64,000 bases of DNA from Oscillospiraceae bacterium (GCA_017828975.1 JAGAJN010000020.1:1-64000); one strand, 5' to 3'; positions 1 through 8,713 are shown, counted from the stretch's first letter. Notes: a model not told the origin generated them from the sequence alone. Made by a program: numbers and translations.

Positions 1-58
1 TAATATAAATTTAGTGCAATTAAAGCTATTTTTTCGCATACTTAGACATAGAATCAAT

Positions 59-1075
59 ATGGCTATAGACAGATCATCAAATCCCTACTACCTCAACGAT
101 TTCCTTACATATATTAAGGTGATCAAAATACGCTCCGACAGAACTGTTGAAGCGTACTACAACGACATCAAGCTGTTTCTTAAATATCTGAAACGTCTGC
201 GGACAAATATGCCTGCGGATACCAAACTAGAGTCCGTGTCGATCAAGGATATTCCTATTGATATGCTCAAAGACATAACTCTGTCGGATATATACGAGTT
301 TCTTTATTTCGCTTCGGAAGATTTGAAAAACAATGACAGAACTCGAGCAAGAAAATCTTCATCTCTGCGGGCATTTTTCAAATATTTGTCCAAACAAGCT
401 CATTTGCTGGATTCCGATCCGCTTAAAGACCTTGAAATGCCGTCCATCAAGCAAAAGCTGCCTAAATATCTGACCTTGGACGACAGCGTTAACCTTCTGG
501 AAGCCGTTGCAGATTCCGATGACAAATATTTTGAGCGTGATTACTGCATTATTACTTTGTTCATAAATTGCGGTATGCGTCTTAGTGAGCTTGTAGGCAT
601 TAATCTGCGTGATATAAATATGGACGAACGAACACTTAGACTGCTCGGTAAAGGCAACAAGGAACGTATTATCTACATAAACAACGCCTGTGTGGACGCC
701 GTTTCTGCCTACTTAAAGGTCAGACCAAACTCCGAAACTGAGCCAAACGCTTTGTTTCTCAGCAAGCGTGGGACTCGTATCAGCCGCCGACGTGTTCAGC
801 AGGTCGTGGAAAATGCTCTGAAAATATCAGGTCTTGACAATCGCGGGTTATCCACTCATAAGCTCAGGCACACCGCCGCAACACTTATGTATCAGTACGG
901 CAATGTTGATACCTTAGTTTTAAAGGACATTCTTGGTCACAAAAGCATTGCGACCACCGAGATATACACCCACATTTCAAATGAAAACATGAGAAATGCT
1001 ATCGACGCTTCTCCCCTTGCCAACATTACCGCAGGCGGAGATAACGATAATGATGATGAGGACGACAATAACTGA
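59..1075 (+). CDS. Tyrosine recombinase/integrase (Xer-like)
   Basis: Site-specific DNA recombinase of the phage-integrase/XerCD family. An N-terminal SAM-like core-binding domain (about residues 10-110) is followed by the catalytic domain. The full active-site set is visible: Arg in GMRLSEL, Lys in GKGNKER, HxxR in HKLRH, His in LGHKS and the Tyr nucleophile in EIYTH. Counted from an alternative GTG start at 14 these are R189, K213, H282, R285, H309 and Y318. I prefer the ATG at 59, because the 15 extra residues look unlike the family, but neither start has a clear Shine-Dalgarno site. The C-terminus carries an unusual tail of about 13 Asp/Asn/Glu residues after the normal domain end. No att sites or phage genes lie nearby, so a chromosomal Xer role or a stand-alone recombinase are both possible. 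Family call secure; biological role not. Confidence 0.9.
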   Translation: MAIDRSSNPYYLNDFLTYIKVIKIRSDRTVEAYYNDIKLFLKYLKRLRTNMPADTKLESVSIKDIPIDMLKDITLSDIYEFLYFASEDLKNNDRTRARKSSSLRAFFKYLSKQAHLLDSDPLKDLEMPSIKQKLPKYLTLDDSVNLLEAVADSDDKYFERDYCIITLFINCGMRLSELVGINLRDINMDERTLRLLGKGNKERIIYINNACVDAVSAYLKVRPNSETEPNALFLSKRGTRISRRRVQQVVENALKISGLDNRGLSTHKLRHTAATLMYQYGNVDTLVLKDILGHKSIATTEIYTHISNENMRNAIDASPLANITAGGDNDNDDEDDNN

Positions 1076-1084
1076 TATTATCAC

Positions 1085-1121
1085 AAAAAATCCGCAGGAA
1101 CATTCCAATTCCTGCGGATTT
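1085..1121 (-). terminator. Rho-independent terminator of the ABC exporter operon
   Basis: A 13-bp perfect inverted repeat (1088-1100 and 1109-1121) with an 8-base loop. Read on the minus strand it is followed by TTTTTT, just after the permease stop. On the plus strand the T-run is weak, so it may also slow transcription from the recombinase. Confidence 0.85.
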
Positions 1122-1138
1122 GCTGATTAATATTGTTA

Positions 1139-1891
1139 TCAGAATCTCATTTTTTTCTTGAACACAACAATCGACAAGGTTATAACAACGATTGCCCAGA
1201 CAGCAACAATTCCTGTCTGCGAAAAGCTATTTGCAAATTCACCTGCATATGCAAATCTTGCTGCCTTAACTGCATGAATAAACGGAAGAGCATTGCACAT
1301 TTTAGCCAGCGTGCCGCCCATAGCGTCAACGTCCATCCAGATGCCGCCGAACATTCCCGAAAATGTGATGATTATCGAACAGATACCCGGTGCGGCATTC
1401 TTGTTGAGCAATGTTCCGAAAAGCAGCCCAAAGCCTATAAACATTATAATTGACGGAATAGAGATAAGAACCGATGTTAAAATATTGAGGAAATTAAGCG
1501 TTACATCACTCGTAAGTCCCATTATCAGACCTGCTATGCCTGTTATTACAGACTGACCTGCGGATAATACGATCAGCGGGATTATGTAGCCTATGATATA
1601 ATCGAAGGATCTCATAGGTGATGTGAAAATTCTCAGCAGAAATGCCTGCTGTCTGTCGCCTGAAATAAGCAGAGCCGCAAACAGCATTACAAATGTCAGA
1701 CCGAAAACGGCAATTCCGGGTGTCAGATTCTGTATCTGAAACAGTTTCATACCCGCCTGAGGAGGAATGCTGTTATTTATGATTGACATTACAAGCAGCA
1801 TTACAAGCGGAAATCCCAGGCAAAATATCCAGCTAAGGGGATCTCTCATTATCTCTTTAAGATTTCTGTTGGCAAAAATTAGACTTTTCAT
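1139..1891 (-). CDS. ABC-2 type transporter permease
   Basis: Membrane subunit of an ABC exporter (ABC-2 family), about 250 residues. Six hydrophobic segments are visible: one after a short basic N-terminus, then segments near residues 60-80, 100-125, 138-160, 170-190 and 225-245. It should pair with the ATPase encoded 11 bases upstream. The ATG at 1891 is chosen because AAGGAG lies 7 bases before it; a longer TTG-initiated frame would swallow that site. The substrate cannot be read from sequence; small two-component exporters of this layout often handle drugs, lantibiotic-like peptides or lipids. Last gene of a regulator-ATPase-permease operon ending at the hairpin at 1085-1121. Confidence 0.9.
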   Translation of the reverse strand: MKSLIFANRNLKEIMRDPLSWIFCLGFPLVMLLVMSIINNSIPPQAGMKLFQIQNLTPGIAVFGLTFVMLFAALLISGDRQQAFLLRIFTSPMRSFDYIIGYIIPLIVLSAGQSVITGIAGLIMGLTSDVTLNFLNILTSVLISIPSIIMFIGFGLLFGTLLNKNAAPGICSIIITFSGMFGGIWMDVDAMGGTLAKMCNALPFIHAVKAARFAYAGEFANSFSQTGIVAVWAIVVITLSIVVFKKKMRF

Positions 1892-1902
1892 TTCGTGCTC
1901 CT

Positions 1903-2622
1903 TCAATTAACTGTGATTTTAAGAAATGCCTCTTCAAGACTTTCCTCGCCTGTTTTCTTTTGCAGCTCTTCAAGTGTACAGAATTCCTTTAGCTTGCCGT
2001 CCTTCATAATTGCAATGCGGTCAGCCAGATGCTCCGATTCCTCCATATAATGAGTTGTGATGATGATCGTCATCTTGCCCTTCAGCGACTCGATAACGCT
2101 CCAAAGCTCACGTCTTGCCACAACGTCAAGTCCCAGCGTAGGCTCATCAAGGAATAGTATCTTAGGGTCAGTAATAAGCGCCATTGCAATGCTCAGACGT
2201 TTATGCCAGCCACCGGAAAGCTTACCTGCTCGTGTGTTCAGCACTTTTTTCAGGCTGAACTGCTCAACTATCCTCTCGATATTTTCATCGGCAGTTTTCT
2301 TGTCAATGCCGTAAATCCCGCACATAAAGCGAAGGTTTTCCTCAACGGTAAGATTTATGGCAGCAGCATTTTCCTGTGGCGAAATGCCGATCATTTTCTT
2401 GACCTCGTTGCACTGTGTAGTAACGCTTTTACCGTAAACAAGTGCATCGCCCGAAGTGGGTTTTGTCAGGCAGGACAGCATTTTGATGGTGGTAGTCTTT
2501 CCCGCACCGTTCATTCCCAGAAACGAAATGACCTCTCCGTCGTTGATTTTCAGCGACAATGAATCAACCGCCGTCAGATTTTTATATTTCTTTGTCAGAT
2601 CGTTGATTTCTACTGCATACAT
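1903..2622 (-). CDS. ABC transporter ATP-binding protein
   Basis: Cytoplasmic ATPase of the exporter, 239 residues. Visible motifs are Walker A GMNGAGKTTT near residue 36-45, an ABC signature LSGGWHKR, Walker B ILFLDEPTLGLD and the switch His in TTHYMEES. The second half of the signature is GGWHKR rather than the common GGMKQR or GGQQQR, a minor variation. AAAGGAG precedes the ATG at a normal distance. It lies between the XRE-AbrB regulator gene and the permease gene, with gaps of 22 and 11 bases, so the three are almost certainly co-transcribed. Confidence 0.93.
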   Translation of the reverse strand: MYAVEINDLTKKYKNLTAVDSLSLKINDGEVISFLGMNGAGKTTTIKMLSCLTKPTSGDALVYGKSVTTQCNEVKKMIGISPQENAAAINLTVEENLRFMCGIYGIDKKTADENIERIVEQFSLKKVLNTRAGKLSGGWHKRLSIAMALITDPKILFLDEPTLGLDVVARRELWSVIESLKGKMTIIITTHYMEESEHLADRIAIMKDGKLKEFCTLEELQKKTGEESLEEAFLKITVN

Positions 2623-2644
2623 TGATTTTTGCTCCTTTGATGAA

Positions 2645-3079
2645 TTAGTCGTCTGTATCTGTTTCCTGGATTATTTTAAGTATCTCAGCGGTCGCCGAAA
2701 GGAAGTTGTTCAGCTTGACCATTGCGATTCCCTGAGCTTCATCGCCCATAAGCAGCAGCTTGTCACCGCTTTTCAAGTCGAATACCTCTCTTGCCTTTGC
2801 GGGAATAACTATCTGCCCCTTATCGTCTATCTTTACGACACCAAACATATGCTTTCCTTTGGGAGTGCGGTCATCTTCGGGATTTTTCGCATATAAAACA
2901 AGGTCGTCAAGCGTTACTTTATACAGTCTTGATAAGGCAATGCAGTTATCAATATCGGGCAATGACTCGCCGCTTTCCCATTTTGCAACCGACTGTCTTG
3001 ATACATTAAGTCTTTCAGCAACGTCCTCCTGAGTAAGCTTTGCGGCCTTTCTAAGCTTTTTCAAATTTGATGTGTTCAT
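2645..3079 (-). CDS. XRE-family HTH regulator fused to an AbrB/SpoVT-type domain
   Basis: DNA-binding regulator of 144 residues. Residues 1-60 form an XRE/Cro helix-turn-helix (LTQEDVAERLNVSRQSVAKWE). After a short linker, residues 78-125 form an AbrB/MazE-like swapped-hairpin domain (KIDDKGQIVIPAKAREVF, LKSGDKLLLMGD). Two DNA-binding folds in one small protein suggest an unusual operator or oligomer. The start is the ATG preceded by AGAGGTGAG; a longer in-frame reading upstream runs across the promoter and is unlikely. It heads the ABC exporter operon and probably controls it. A pair of 10-bp direct repeats around its promoter is a candidate operator. Confidence 0.88.
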   Translation of the reverse strand: MNTSNLKKLRKAAKLTQEDVAERLNVSRQSVAKWESGESLPDIDNCIALSRLYKVTLDDLVLYAKNPEDDRTPKGKHMFGVVKIDDKGQIVIPAKAREVFDLKSGDKLLLMGDEAQGIAMVKLNNFLSATAEILKIIQETDTDD

Positions 3080-3098
3080 TATCTCACCTCTTGATATT

Positions 3099-3127
3099 AT
3101 TATAATGTAAATTGCAGTAAACATCAA
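3099..3127 (-). promoter_or_regulatory. Sigma-70-type promoter of the regulator-exporter operon
   Basis: On the minus strand, TTGATG (3122-3127), a 17-base spacer and TATAAT (3099-3104). The -10 lies about 20 bases before the regulator ATG. Confidence 0.75.
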
Positions 3128-3151
3128 GCACTTTGTTTTGACAGTAAATGT
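3115..3151 (-). repeat. Direct-repeat pair, candidate operator of the XRE-AbrB regulator
   Basis: On the minus strand two near-identical 10-mers, ATGTTTACTG (3115-3124) and ACATTTACTG (3142-3151), share TTTACTG and start 27 bases apart. One overlaps the -35 region and the other lies just upstream, a fitting layout for autoregulation. This is inference from position and sequence only. Confidence 0.45.
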
Positions 3152-3165
3152 TATCATCACTTTAC

Positions 3166-3204
3166 AAAATTCGCCGCACTGTCAATCCGATGACAATGCG
3201 GCGA
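3166..3204 (-). terminator. Terminator after the M18 aminopeptidase gene
   Basis: A 14-bp inverted repeat (3171-3184 and 3191-3204, one non-Watson-Crick position) with a 6-base loop, followed on the minus strand by ATTTT. It closes the DUF951-prfA-tsaC-coaE-slt-aminopeptidase run. Confidence 0.75.
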
Positions 3205-3218
3205 AAAAACGCTTCAGA

Positions 3219-4625
3219 TTATTCAGCAAGAAATGCGTAAAATGCCTTGTAGGTCATAAACACGTCAATCTTTGAAACTATCTCAAATGGAGCATGCATA
3301 CAAAGCACGGGAACACCTACATCAATTACGTCAATGTTGAGATTTGCGATATATGCGGCAACCGTTCCGCCGCCGCCAAGGTCAACCTTTCCAAGCTCAC
3401 CTGTCTGCCAGATAATGCTGTTATCGTCCATAAGCTTGCGTACACGTCCGACAAATTCTGCGGAAGCGTCGGAGGTTCCGGACTTTCCTCTTGAACCTGT
3501 AAACTTAGTTACAACAACGCCGTAATTCAGATAAGCCGCATTTCTTCTGTCAACCACATCGGGGAATGTGGGGTCAAACGCAGCATTTACGTCAGCTGAC
3601 AGACACTCGGAATTGGAGATGACCGTTCTGCCCTTTGCACCCATACTCTCGGCAATATCCATAAGGAAATATTTGAGATATGACGAACGAAGTCCCGTGT
3701 TGCCGTCACTGCCTGTTTCCTCCTTATCGGTGAGGATAACAACAGCGGTCTTATGTGCCTTCTTGCAGTCGAGGATAGCCTTGAGAGCGGTGTATCCGCA
3801 AACCCTGTCATCATGGCCGTAGGAACCTATCATACTTCTGTCAAAGCCAATGTCCTTCGCCTTAAATGCAGGAACAGCCTCCAGCTCTGCCGAAAGAAAA
3901 TCAGCCTCGGTCATACCGTATTTCTTGTTGAGAATATCAAGAATGTTAAGCTTTACTCTCTCGCTTGCTTCATCGTCCTTGAAGGGACGGGAACCTACAA
4001 GAATATTCAGCTCCTCACCCTTTATTCCCTCGGAAAGAGTTCTCTTCATCTGCTCCTGTGCAAGATGCGGAAGAAGGTCGGTAACGCAGAAAACGGGGTC
4101 CTTCTCGTCCTCACCGATATTCACGGTAACCTTGCTGCCGTCGCTGAGAACTACAACTCCGTGCAGTGCAAGAGGAATCGCAGCCCACTGATACTTCTTG
4201 ATACCGCCGTAATAATGTGTCTTAAACAGTGCCATTTCATTGTCCTCATAAAGCGGACACTGTTTAAGGTCAAGTCTGGGAGAGTCAATATGCGCAGCCG
4301 CAATATGAACGCCCTTCTCAATAGGCTCAAAACCTATTATTGCAAGAATAATAGCCTTTCCCCTGTTGTTCACATAGATCTTATCACCAGCTTTAAGCTT
4401 CATATCGCTTGAATAGGGAACATATCCCGCTTCAACAGCAAGCTTTTCAGCATAAATAACAGCTTCTCTTTCGGTCTTGGCAGCATCGAGAAAGGTCTTG
4501 TACTTCTCGCCGAATTTGTCACATTCCTTGATCTCCTTGTCGCTGAGCTTCATACCGCCGTTCTGCTTCTTGTAGCAGAGCTTTTCCTGAAGCTGCTTTG
4601 CGGCACTTGTTTTTTCCTTTGCCAT
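3219..4625 (-). CDS. M18-family metalloaminopeptidase (aspartyl aminopeptidase type)
   Basis: Cytoplasmic zinc aminopeptidase of 468 residues, the usual size for family M18. Metal-binding and catalytic motifs are visible in order: AHIDSPRLD (His ligand), GSYGHDDRVCGYTAL (bridging Asp), DKEETGSDGNTG (catalytic Glu and ligand) and a C-terminal MHAPFEIVS (His ligand). The family removes N-terminal residues, typically acidic ones, from peptides. AAAGGA lies upstream of the ATG. It is the last gene of a minus-strand run and is followed by a hairpin terminator. No functional link to the neighbours is evident beyond co-transcription. Confidence 0.93.
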   Translation of the reverse strand: MAKEKTSAAKQLQEKLCYKKQNGGMKLSDKEIKECDKFGEKYKTFLDAAKTEREAVIYAEKLAVEAGYVPYSSDMKLKAGDKIYVNNRGKAIILAIIGFEPIEKGVHIAAAHIDSPRLDLKQCPLYEDNEMALFKTHYYGGIKKYQWAAIPLALHGVVVLSDGSKVTVNIGEDEKDPVFCVTDLLPHLAQEQMKRTLSEGIKGEELNILVGSRPFKDDEASERVKLNILDILNKKYGMTEADFLSAELEAVPAFKAKDIGFDRSMIGSYGHDDRVCGYTALKAILDCKKAHKTAVVILTDKEETGSDGNTGLRSSYLKYFLMDIAESMGAKGRTVISNSECLSADVNAAFDPTFPDVVDRRNAAYLNYGVVVTKFTGSRGKSGTSDASAEFVGRVRKLMDDNSIIWQTGELGKVDLGGGGTVAAYIANLNIDVIDVGVPVLCMHAPFEIVSKIDVFMTYKAFYAFLAE

Positions 4626-4650
4626 AATTTCAGATCCTTTCGATTTTCAA

Positions 4651-5217
4651 TTATTCCGATTCGGAATATAAGATAGTATATGATTTATAGGCTCTCATAA
4701 CCTTGTCAACATAGTGAGCGGTGGCGGCTGACGGTATCTTGTCCAATGCAGCGCCGTCCGAGCTGTATTCGGGGTCTTTGAGCCATTTGTTGACATTTCC
4801 TCTTCCCGAATGATATGCAGCAAGTGCAGTCTCATAATTCCCGTTGTATTCCTCAAGAAAAAGGCTGAGCATATATGTGCCGTATTCAACATTGAGTTCG
4901 GGGTCATACATATTGTCAAATGTGGTGACACGCTTGTCGTCCATACGAAACTTTACCCAATCGTAAGCATCGGGCATAAGCTGCATAAGTCCTCTTGCAC
5001 CAACATCGGAAGTAGCATTGGGGTCAAAGTTGCTTTCTGTCTTGACAACTGCAAAGATAAAATATCTGCCAACATCAAACTGCGTCGAATATTCCGTGAT
5101 ATATTCACCGTAATCGGTGGGATATACAAACCGCCGTGCAATATCGGGAAGCTTTATCATACCGATAATAACAGCGGCAGCCAGCAGAAACGCAGTAAGC
5201 TTAATCAGTTTGCGCAT
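4651..5217 (-). CDS. Membrane-anchored lytic transglycosylase (SLT domain)
   Basis: Predicted extracytoplasmic peptidoglycan lytic transglycosylase, 188 residues. A basic start and one hydrophobic segment (residues 6-21) form a signal anchor. The lysozyme-like SLT domain follows with the catalytic Glu in VKTESNFDP (E61), then GARGLMQLMPD and AAYHSGRGNV near residue 137. The family cleaves MurNAc-GlcNAc bonds with 1,6-anhydro product formation. The ATG has AAGGAG upstream and overlaps the end of coaE by 17 bases, so the two are translationally linked. Confidence 0.92.
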   Translation of the reverse strand: MRKLIKLTAFLLAAAVIIGMIKLPDIARRFVYPTDYGEYITEYSTQFDVGRYFIFAVVKTESNFDPNATSDVGARGLMQLMPDAYDWVKFRMDDKRVTTFDNMYDPELNVEYGTYMLSLFLEEYNGNYETALAAYHSGRGNVNKWLKDPEYSSDGAALDKIPSAATAHYVDKVMRAYKSYTILYSESE

Positions 5218-5827
5218 TAAAATACTCCTTGACCTTATCGGAAACCTCTTTTGCCTTTTCGATAAGTATTGGTATATCTTTATTATTTATGATAATGTAA
5301 TCGGAGCGGCTTCTGAAAAATTCCTCGGTATGCTGAGATGCAAACCGCTTCAAAGCCTGCTCCTCCGTAATGCCGTCACGCTCTAAAATACGTTTCAAGC
5401 GGGATTCCTTATCGGCAGTCACGCTTATTATCAGGTCGCAGAAATCGTCTGCACGGCTCTCAAACAAGGTCGGCGCATCAAGCAAAACATAACGCTGACC
5501 GCTTTCTTTAAATGCTTTCAAACGCTCCACGATCTGATATGTAATATACGGATAGCAGATGCCGTTAAGCTGATAAAGCAGCTCCCTGTTTCCGAAAACT
5601 ATATCACCCAGCTTTCGCCTGTCAAGGGTTCCATCGGGACGGATAATATCCTTTCCGAAGCACTCAGCCAGCTGCGACAGACAGGGACTTCCCTTTTCCG
5701 TGACCTGTCTGGAAATAAGGTCGCAATTGATAACTGAAAAGCCGTTTTCCTCAAAAACTTTGCACACGGTAGTTTTTCCCGCACCGCTCTGTCCTGTCAG
5801 ACCGACAACGTGAACATCGTCACTCAT
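5201..5827 (-). CDS. coaE: Dephospho-CoA kinase
   Basis: Final step of coenzyme A synthesis: ATP-dependent phosphorylation of dephospho-CoA. At 208 residues it has the usual length. The P-loop is GLTGQSGAGKTTV near residue 9-21; the CoA-domain segment DAPTLFES and the lid region (RILERDG, RFASQ) follow. The ATG overlaps the stop of tsaC (ATGA), with GAGGTG inside the upstream gene as ribosome site. The unrelated lytic transglycosylase gene overlaps its 3' end. Confidence 0.95.
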   Translation of the reverse strand: MSDDVHVVGLTGQSGAGKTTVCKVFEENGFSVINCDLISRQVTEKGSPCLSQLAECFGKDIIRPDGTLDRRKLGDIVFGNRELLYQLNGICYPYITYQIVERLKAFKESGQRYVLLDAPTLFESRADDFCDLIISVTADKESRLKRILERDGITEEQALKRFASQHTEEFFRSRSDYIIINNKDIPILIEKAKEVSDKVKEYFNAQTD

Positions 5828-6846
5828 AGCTTTATCACCTCAAATCCCGCCGCTCTCAGCAGCCTGTTATATACCGCAAGTCCTACGCCGTTTTTTTCGG
5901 GACAATGTGCGTAGACCTGCTTAAATCCTAACTCGTCACATTCTCTCAGACGCAGAAAAAGCAGCTGCGCCTGTTCCTCGGAGGTATTGCCGTAAGGTAC
6001 GCATTTTACTCCGCAGCGTTCCAATTCGGATGTTTCCGAAGCAAAGCACATTGCAGCCGTTCCGATCTCATTTTTTGAAATAACGTACTCGGCATATTTT
6101 TCGGAACTTCCCTCAATAATAGTAACATTTGCCTTTGGAGAATAATGCTTGTACTTCATTCCGGGAGACCTGACTATCTCACCGTCGGAAACAGCCTCGG
6201 TTATGCCTTTTCCGATAATAACTTCACCCGCCGCAGAAAGCTCCTCGGGCGAAATAAAGCCGGGACGCAGCAGCACTATATTGTCACCCTCAAAGGAAAC
6301 GACAGTAGATTCCACACCTACACAGCAGCTTCCGCCGTCAATAATTGCGGGAATCCTGCCCTGCATATCCTGAAAAACGTGCTTTGCCGTTGTGGGGCTG
6401 GGACTTCCCGAAAGATTTGCCGAAGGTGCTGCAATGGGAGTTCCGCAGGCAGCAATAAAACGCCGTGCAGTGCTGTCCGCAGGAATTCTTATTCCGACTG
6501 TATCAAGCCCTGCACTTGTAATATCGGGAATACACTCCCTTTTAGGCAGAACCATTGTAAGCGGACCGGGGCAAAACATTTCCGCCAGCCTGTAAGCCGT
6601 TTCGGGAATATTCTGCGTATACTTATCAATATCATCAGCAGACGCAAGATGAACTATCAGTGGGTTGTCCTGCGGTCTGCCCTTTGCCTTGAAAATATCT
6701 GCAACGGCAGACGGATTCAGCGCATCGGCAGCAAGTCCATAAACCGTTTCCGTAGGCATACCCACAATTTTACCGTCCTTTATAAGCTGTGCGGCATATT
6801 GCAAGTCCTCATCTGAATCGGAAATTATCCGAGTATCGTAAACCAT
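5824..6846 (-). CDS. tsaC: L-threonylcarbamoyladenylate synthase (Sua5/YwlC type)
   Basis: Makes threonylcarbamoyl-AMP from threonine, bicarbonate and ATP, the first step of the t6A37 tRNA modification. The protein has 340 residues, with an N-terminal YrdC domain (GMPTETVYGLAADA, KGRPQDNPLIVH, APSANLSG) and a C-terminal Sua5 domain beginning about residue 225 (SPGMKYKHYSPKA). The extra domain makes it the Sua5 rather than the short TsaC form. TAGGAG precedes the ATG by 11 bases. The partner TsaD acts on this product; the Kae1-like gene at 51.8 kb is a divergent relative and not an obvious partner. Confidence 0.94.
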   Translation of the reverse strand: MVYDTRIISDSDEDLQYAAQLIKDGKIVGMPTETVYGLAADALNPSAVADIFKAKGRPQDNPLIVHLASADDIDKYTQNIPETAYRLAEMFCPGPLTMVLPKRECIPDITSAGLDTVGIRIPADSTARRFIAACGTPIAAPSANLSGSPSPTTAKHVFQDMQGRIPAIIDGGSCCVGVESTVVSFEGDNIVLLRPGFISPEELSAAGEVIIGKGITEAVSDGEIVRSPGMKYKHYSPKANVTIIEGSSEKYAEYVISKNEIGTAAMCFASETSELERCGVKCVPYGNTSEEQAQLLFLRLRECDELGFKQVYAHCPEKNGVGLAVYNRLLRAAGFEVIKL

Positions 6847-6879
6847 TTTATTATATGCTCCTACGTTTGTAAAAATAAG

Positions 6880-7956
6880 TTACATTGTGCCCTGTTCCGC
6901 AAGCTTTGCAGCTCGGTCGGCAGTAATGAGTGCGTCCACAAATTCGTCAAGATTGCCGTTTAAAACATAATCGAGCCTGTAAAGCGTCAGCCCTATCCTG
7001 TGGTCGGTAACTCTGCCCTCGGGAAAATTATATGTCCTGATACGCTCGGAACGTTTTCCCGTGCCGACCTGAGATTTTCTCTCGGAAGCGATCTTTTCGT
7101 TCTGCTCCTGAAGCATCTGGTCGTAAAGGCGAGTTCTGAGGACCTTCATAGCCTTGTCCTTGTTTTTGTACTGGCTTCTCTCGTCCTGACATTCGACAAC
7201 CATTCCCGTGGGGAGATGGGTAATTCTAACGGCAGACTCGGTCTTGTTAATATGCTGTCCTCCTGCGCCCGATGCTCTGAAAACATCAATTTTCAGGTCT
7301 GCGGGATTTATCTCCAGCTCTACATCTTCCGCCTCGGGAAGTACGGCAACAGTTACAGTTGAAGTGTGAACTCTGCCCTGAGATTCCGTTTCGGGCACAC
7401 GCTGTACACGATGAACTCCGCTTTCAAATTTCAGACGAGAGTAGACCTCATTTCCGCTGAGTGAGAAACATATCTCCTTGTAACCGCCAAGTTCCGTTTC
7501 ATTTGCGCTGATGACTTCACTTCTCCAGCCCTTTGAAGCGGCATACATAGAGTACATTCTGAAAAGCGAATTAGCAAAAAGTGCAGATTCCTCGCCGCCT
7601 GCACCACCTCTTATCTCAACAATAACGTTCCTGTCGTCATTTGGATCCTTCGGCAGAAGCAGTATCTTCAATTCCTCAGAAAGCTCCTCACATTTTGCCT
7701 TGTTTTCCTCTAATTCCGACTGAGCAAGCTCCTTGAAATCACGGTCAAGACCGCCCTCGTCGAGGAGTTGACGGGCTTCCTCTGCCGCCTTTTCCGCCGC
7801 CTGATATTCCCTGTACTTTTCGATAAGCGGAGTAAGATTTTTGTAATCCTTCATAAGCGAAGTATACTTTGACGAATCGGAAATAACTGCGGGGTCGGAA
7901 AGCATTTCGCTTATTTCGTTGTATTTCTGCTCGGTAAGCTTTAAATTTTCAAACAT
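6880..7956 (-). CDS. prfA: Peptide chain release factor 1
   Basis: Recognises UAA and UAG stop codons and triggers peptide release. 358 residues, normal RF1 length. The GGQ hydrolysis motif sits in [15 protein letters not shown]. The stop-codon-reading loop is RVPETESQG, a PxT tripeptide of the RF1 class in which the common Ala is replaced by Glu. AAAGGAAC precedes the ATG. It lies between the DUF951 gene and tsaC in one operon; the linkage of prfA with threonylcarbamoyl-adenylate synthase is widespread in Firmicutes. Confidence 0.96.
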   Translation of the reverse strand: MFENLKLTEQKYNEISEMLSDPAVISDSSKYTSLMKDYKNLTPLIEKYREYQAAEKAAEEARQLLDEGGLDRDFKELAQSELEENKAKCEELSEELKILLLPKDPNDDRNVIVEIRGGAGGEESALFANSLFRMYSMYAASKGWRSEVISANETELGGYKEICFSLSGNEVYSRLKFESGVHRVQRVPETESQGRVHTSTVTVAVLPEAEDVELEINPADLKIDVFRASGAGGQHINKTESAVRITHLPTGMVVECQDERSQYKNKDKAMKVLRTRLYDQMLQEQNEKIASERKSQVGTGKRSERIRTYNFPEGRVTDHRIGLTLYRLDYVLNGNLDEFVDALITADRAAKLAEQGTM

Positions 7957-7999
7957 TGATAACCGTTCCTTTCGTAATTGAATTATTTACGAAAAACGG

Positions 8000-8191
8000 C
8001 TAAGGCTCTTCCTTTTCTCTGATAATGCTTTTGATATTCTTTTCAATTTTGCTTCTGGCTATCATAAATTCTCTGCCGCAGCCTGTGCATCGAAGCTTGA
8101 AATCCATTCCCGAACGCAGAACGAGGAATGTATCAGCGCCGCAAGGGTGTTTCTTTTTCATTTTTAGAATATCCTCAGGCCTTACGTCCAT
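8000..8191 (-). CDS. DUF951-family small protein
   Basis: A 63-residue protein of the uncharacterised DUF951 family, common in Firmicutes. It starts MDVRPEDILKMKKKHPCG and contains one CxxC (RCTGCGREF) plus an earlier Cys in HPCG, which could form a partial zinc site. A C-terminal basic helix (RSKIEKNIKSIIREKE) may bind nucleic acid; that is speculation. AGGTG precedes the ATG. It is the first gene after a good promoter and so leads the operon that includes prfA. Confidence 0.88.
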   Translation of the reverse strand: MDVRPEDILKMKKKHPCGADTFLVLRSGMDFKLRCTGCGREFMIARSKIEKNIKSIIREKEEP

Positions 8192-8240
8192 TTTTTCACC
8201 TCACACACGATTTAGAAAAACCATAACTGCATACATTTTT

Positions 8241-8270
8241 ATTATACCATTTTTATACCTGAAAAGGCAA
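8241..8270 (-). promoter_or_regulatory. Promoter of the DUF951-prfA operon
   Basis: On the minus strand TTGCCT (8265-8270), an 18-base spacer and TATAAT (8241-8246), with TGG just before the -10 (extended -10). It lies about 50 bases upstream of the DUF951 start in a 180-base divergent intergenic region. Confidence 0.7.
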
Positions 8271-8371
8271 TTGTTTTCTGCAATATTTAATAATTTTTTT
8301 GCAATAATAGCAAATATGATACCAAATATGAAGCTTATCATTCAAAATGCTATATGAAAGGATAAAAAATT

Positions 8372-8713
8372 ATGAAAATAACAGCAGAATTTGAAAGCAC
8401 AGACACCGCCGAAAGAGCCTGCACAGCCTTAAAGCGTAGTGTAAGCGGTATCGTCGGCATAAACATCAAAGAAAAAGGCGGACGTTTTCAGAACACAAGC
8501 TACCGCATTTATCCCGCATACAGTCCCGCAAACGGAAATTTGTCCTACAACAATATAACCGCCGTACAAGTACCCGAACGTTCCTATGGCGACCTTCTCG
8601 AACCGCAGCTGTCAGAAGCAGTTACCCTTGAGATAATTTGCTCCGAGCAGAGCCGAAAGCCCGTAACATCGGCGCTGATAAACTATGGCGGTATGTCGGT
8701 AAAAAGTTTTTAG
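8372..8713 (+). CDS. Hypothetical protein, 113 residues
   Basis: I do not recognise this protein. It starts with an MKITAEFES strand and has an alternating strand/helix pattern (EFESTDTAERACTALKRSVSG, VTLEIICSEQ, VTSALINYGG) that could be a small ferredoxin-like fold. There is no signal peptide, membrane segment or cysteine motif beyond two isolated Cys. GAAAGGAT lies 9 bases before the ATG and the codon use matches its neighbours, which supports a real gene. It is divergent from DUF951 and upstream of the S1-domain gene, from which a stem-loop separates it. Confidence 0.7.
   Translation: MKITAEFESTDTAERACTALKRSVSGIVGINIKEKGGRFQNTSYRIYPAYSPANGNLSYNNITAVQVPERSYGDLLEPQLSEAVTLEIICSEQSRKPVTSALINYGGMSVKSF

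Noticed and set aside
1..3218. A prophage or integrative element anchored by the tyrosine recombinase
   Set aside because: No structural, replication or excision genes, no direct repeats and no tRNA gene are seen. The left edge is cut, so an element lying outside cannot be excluded.
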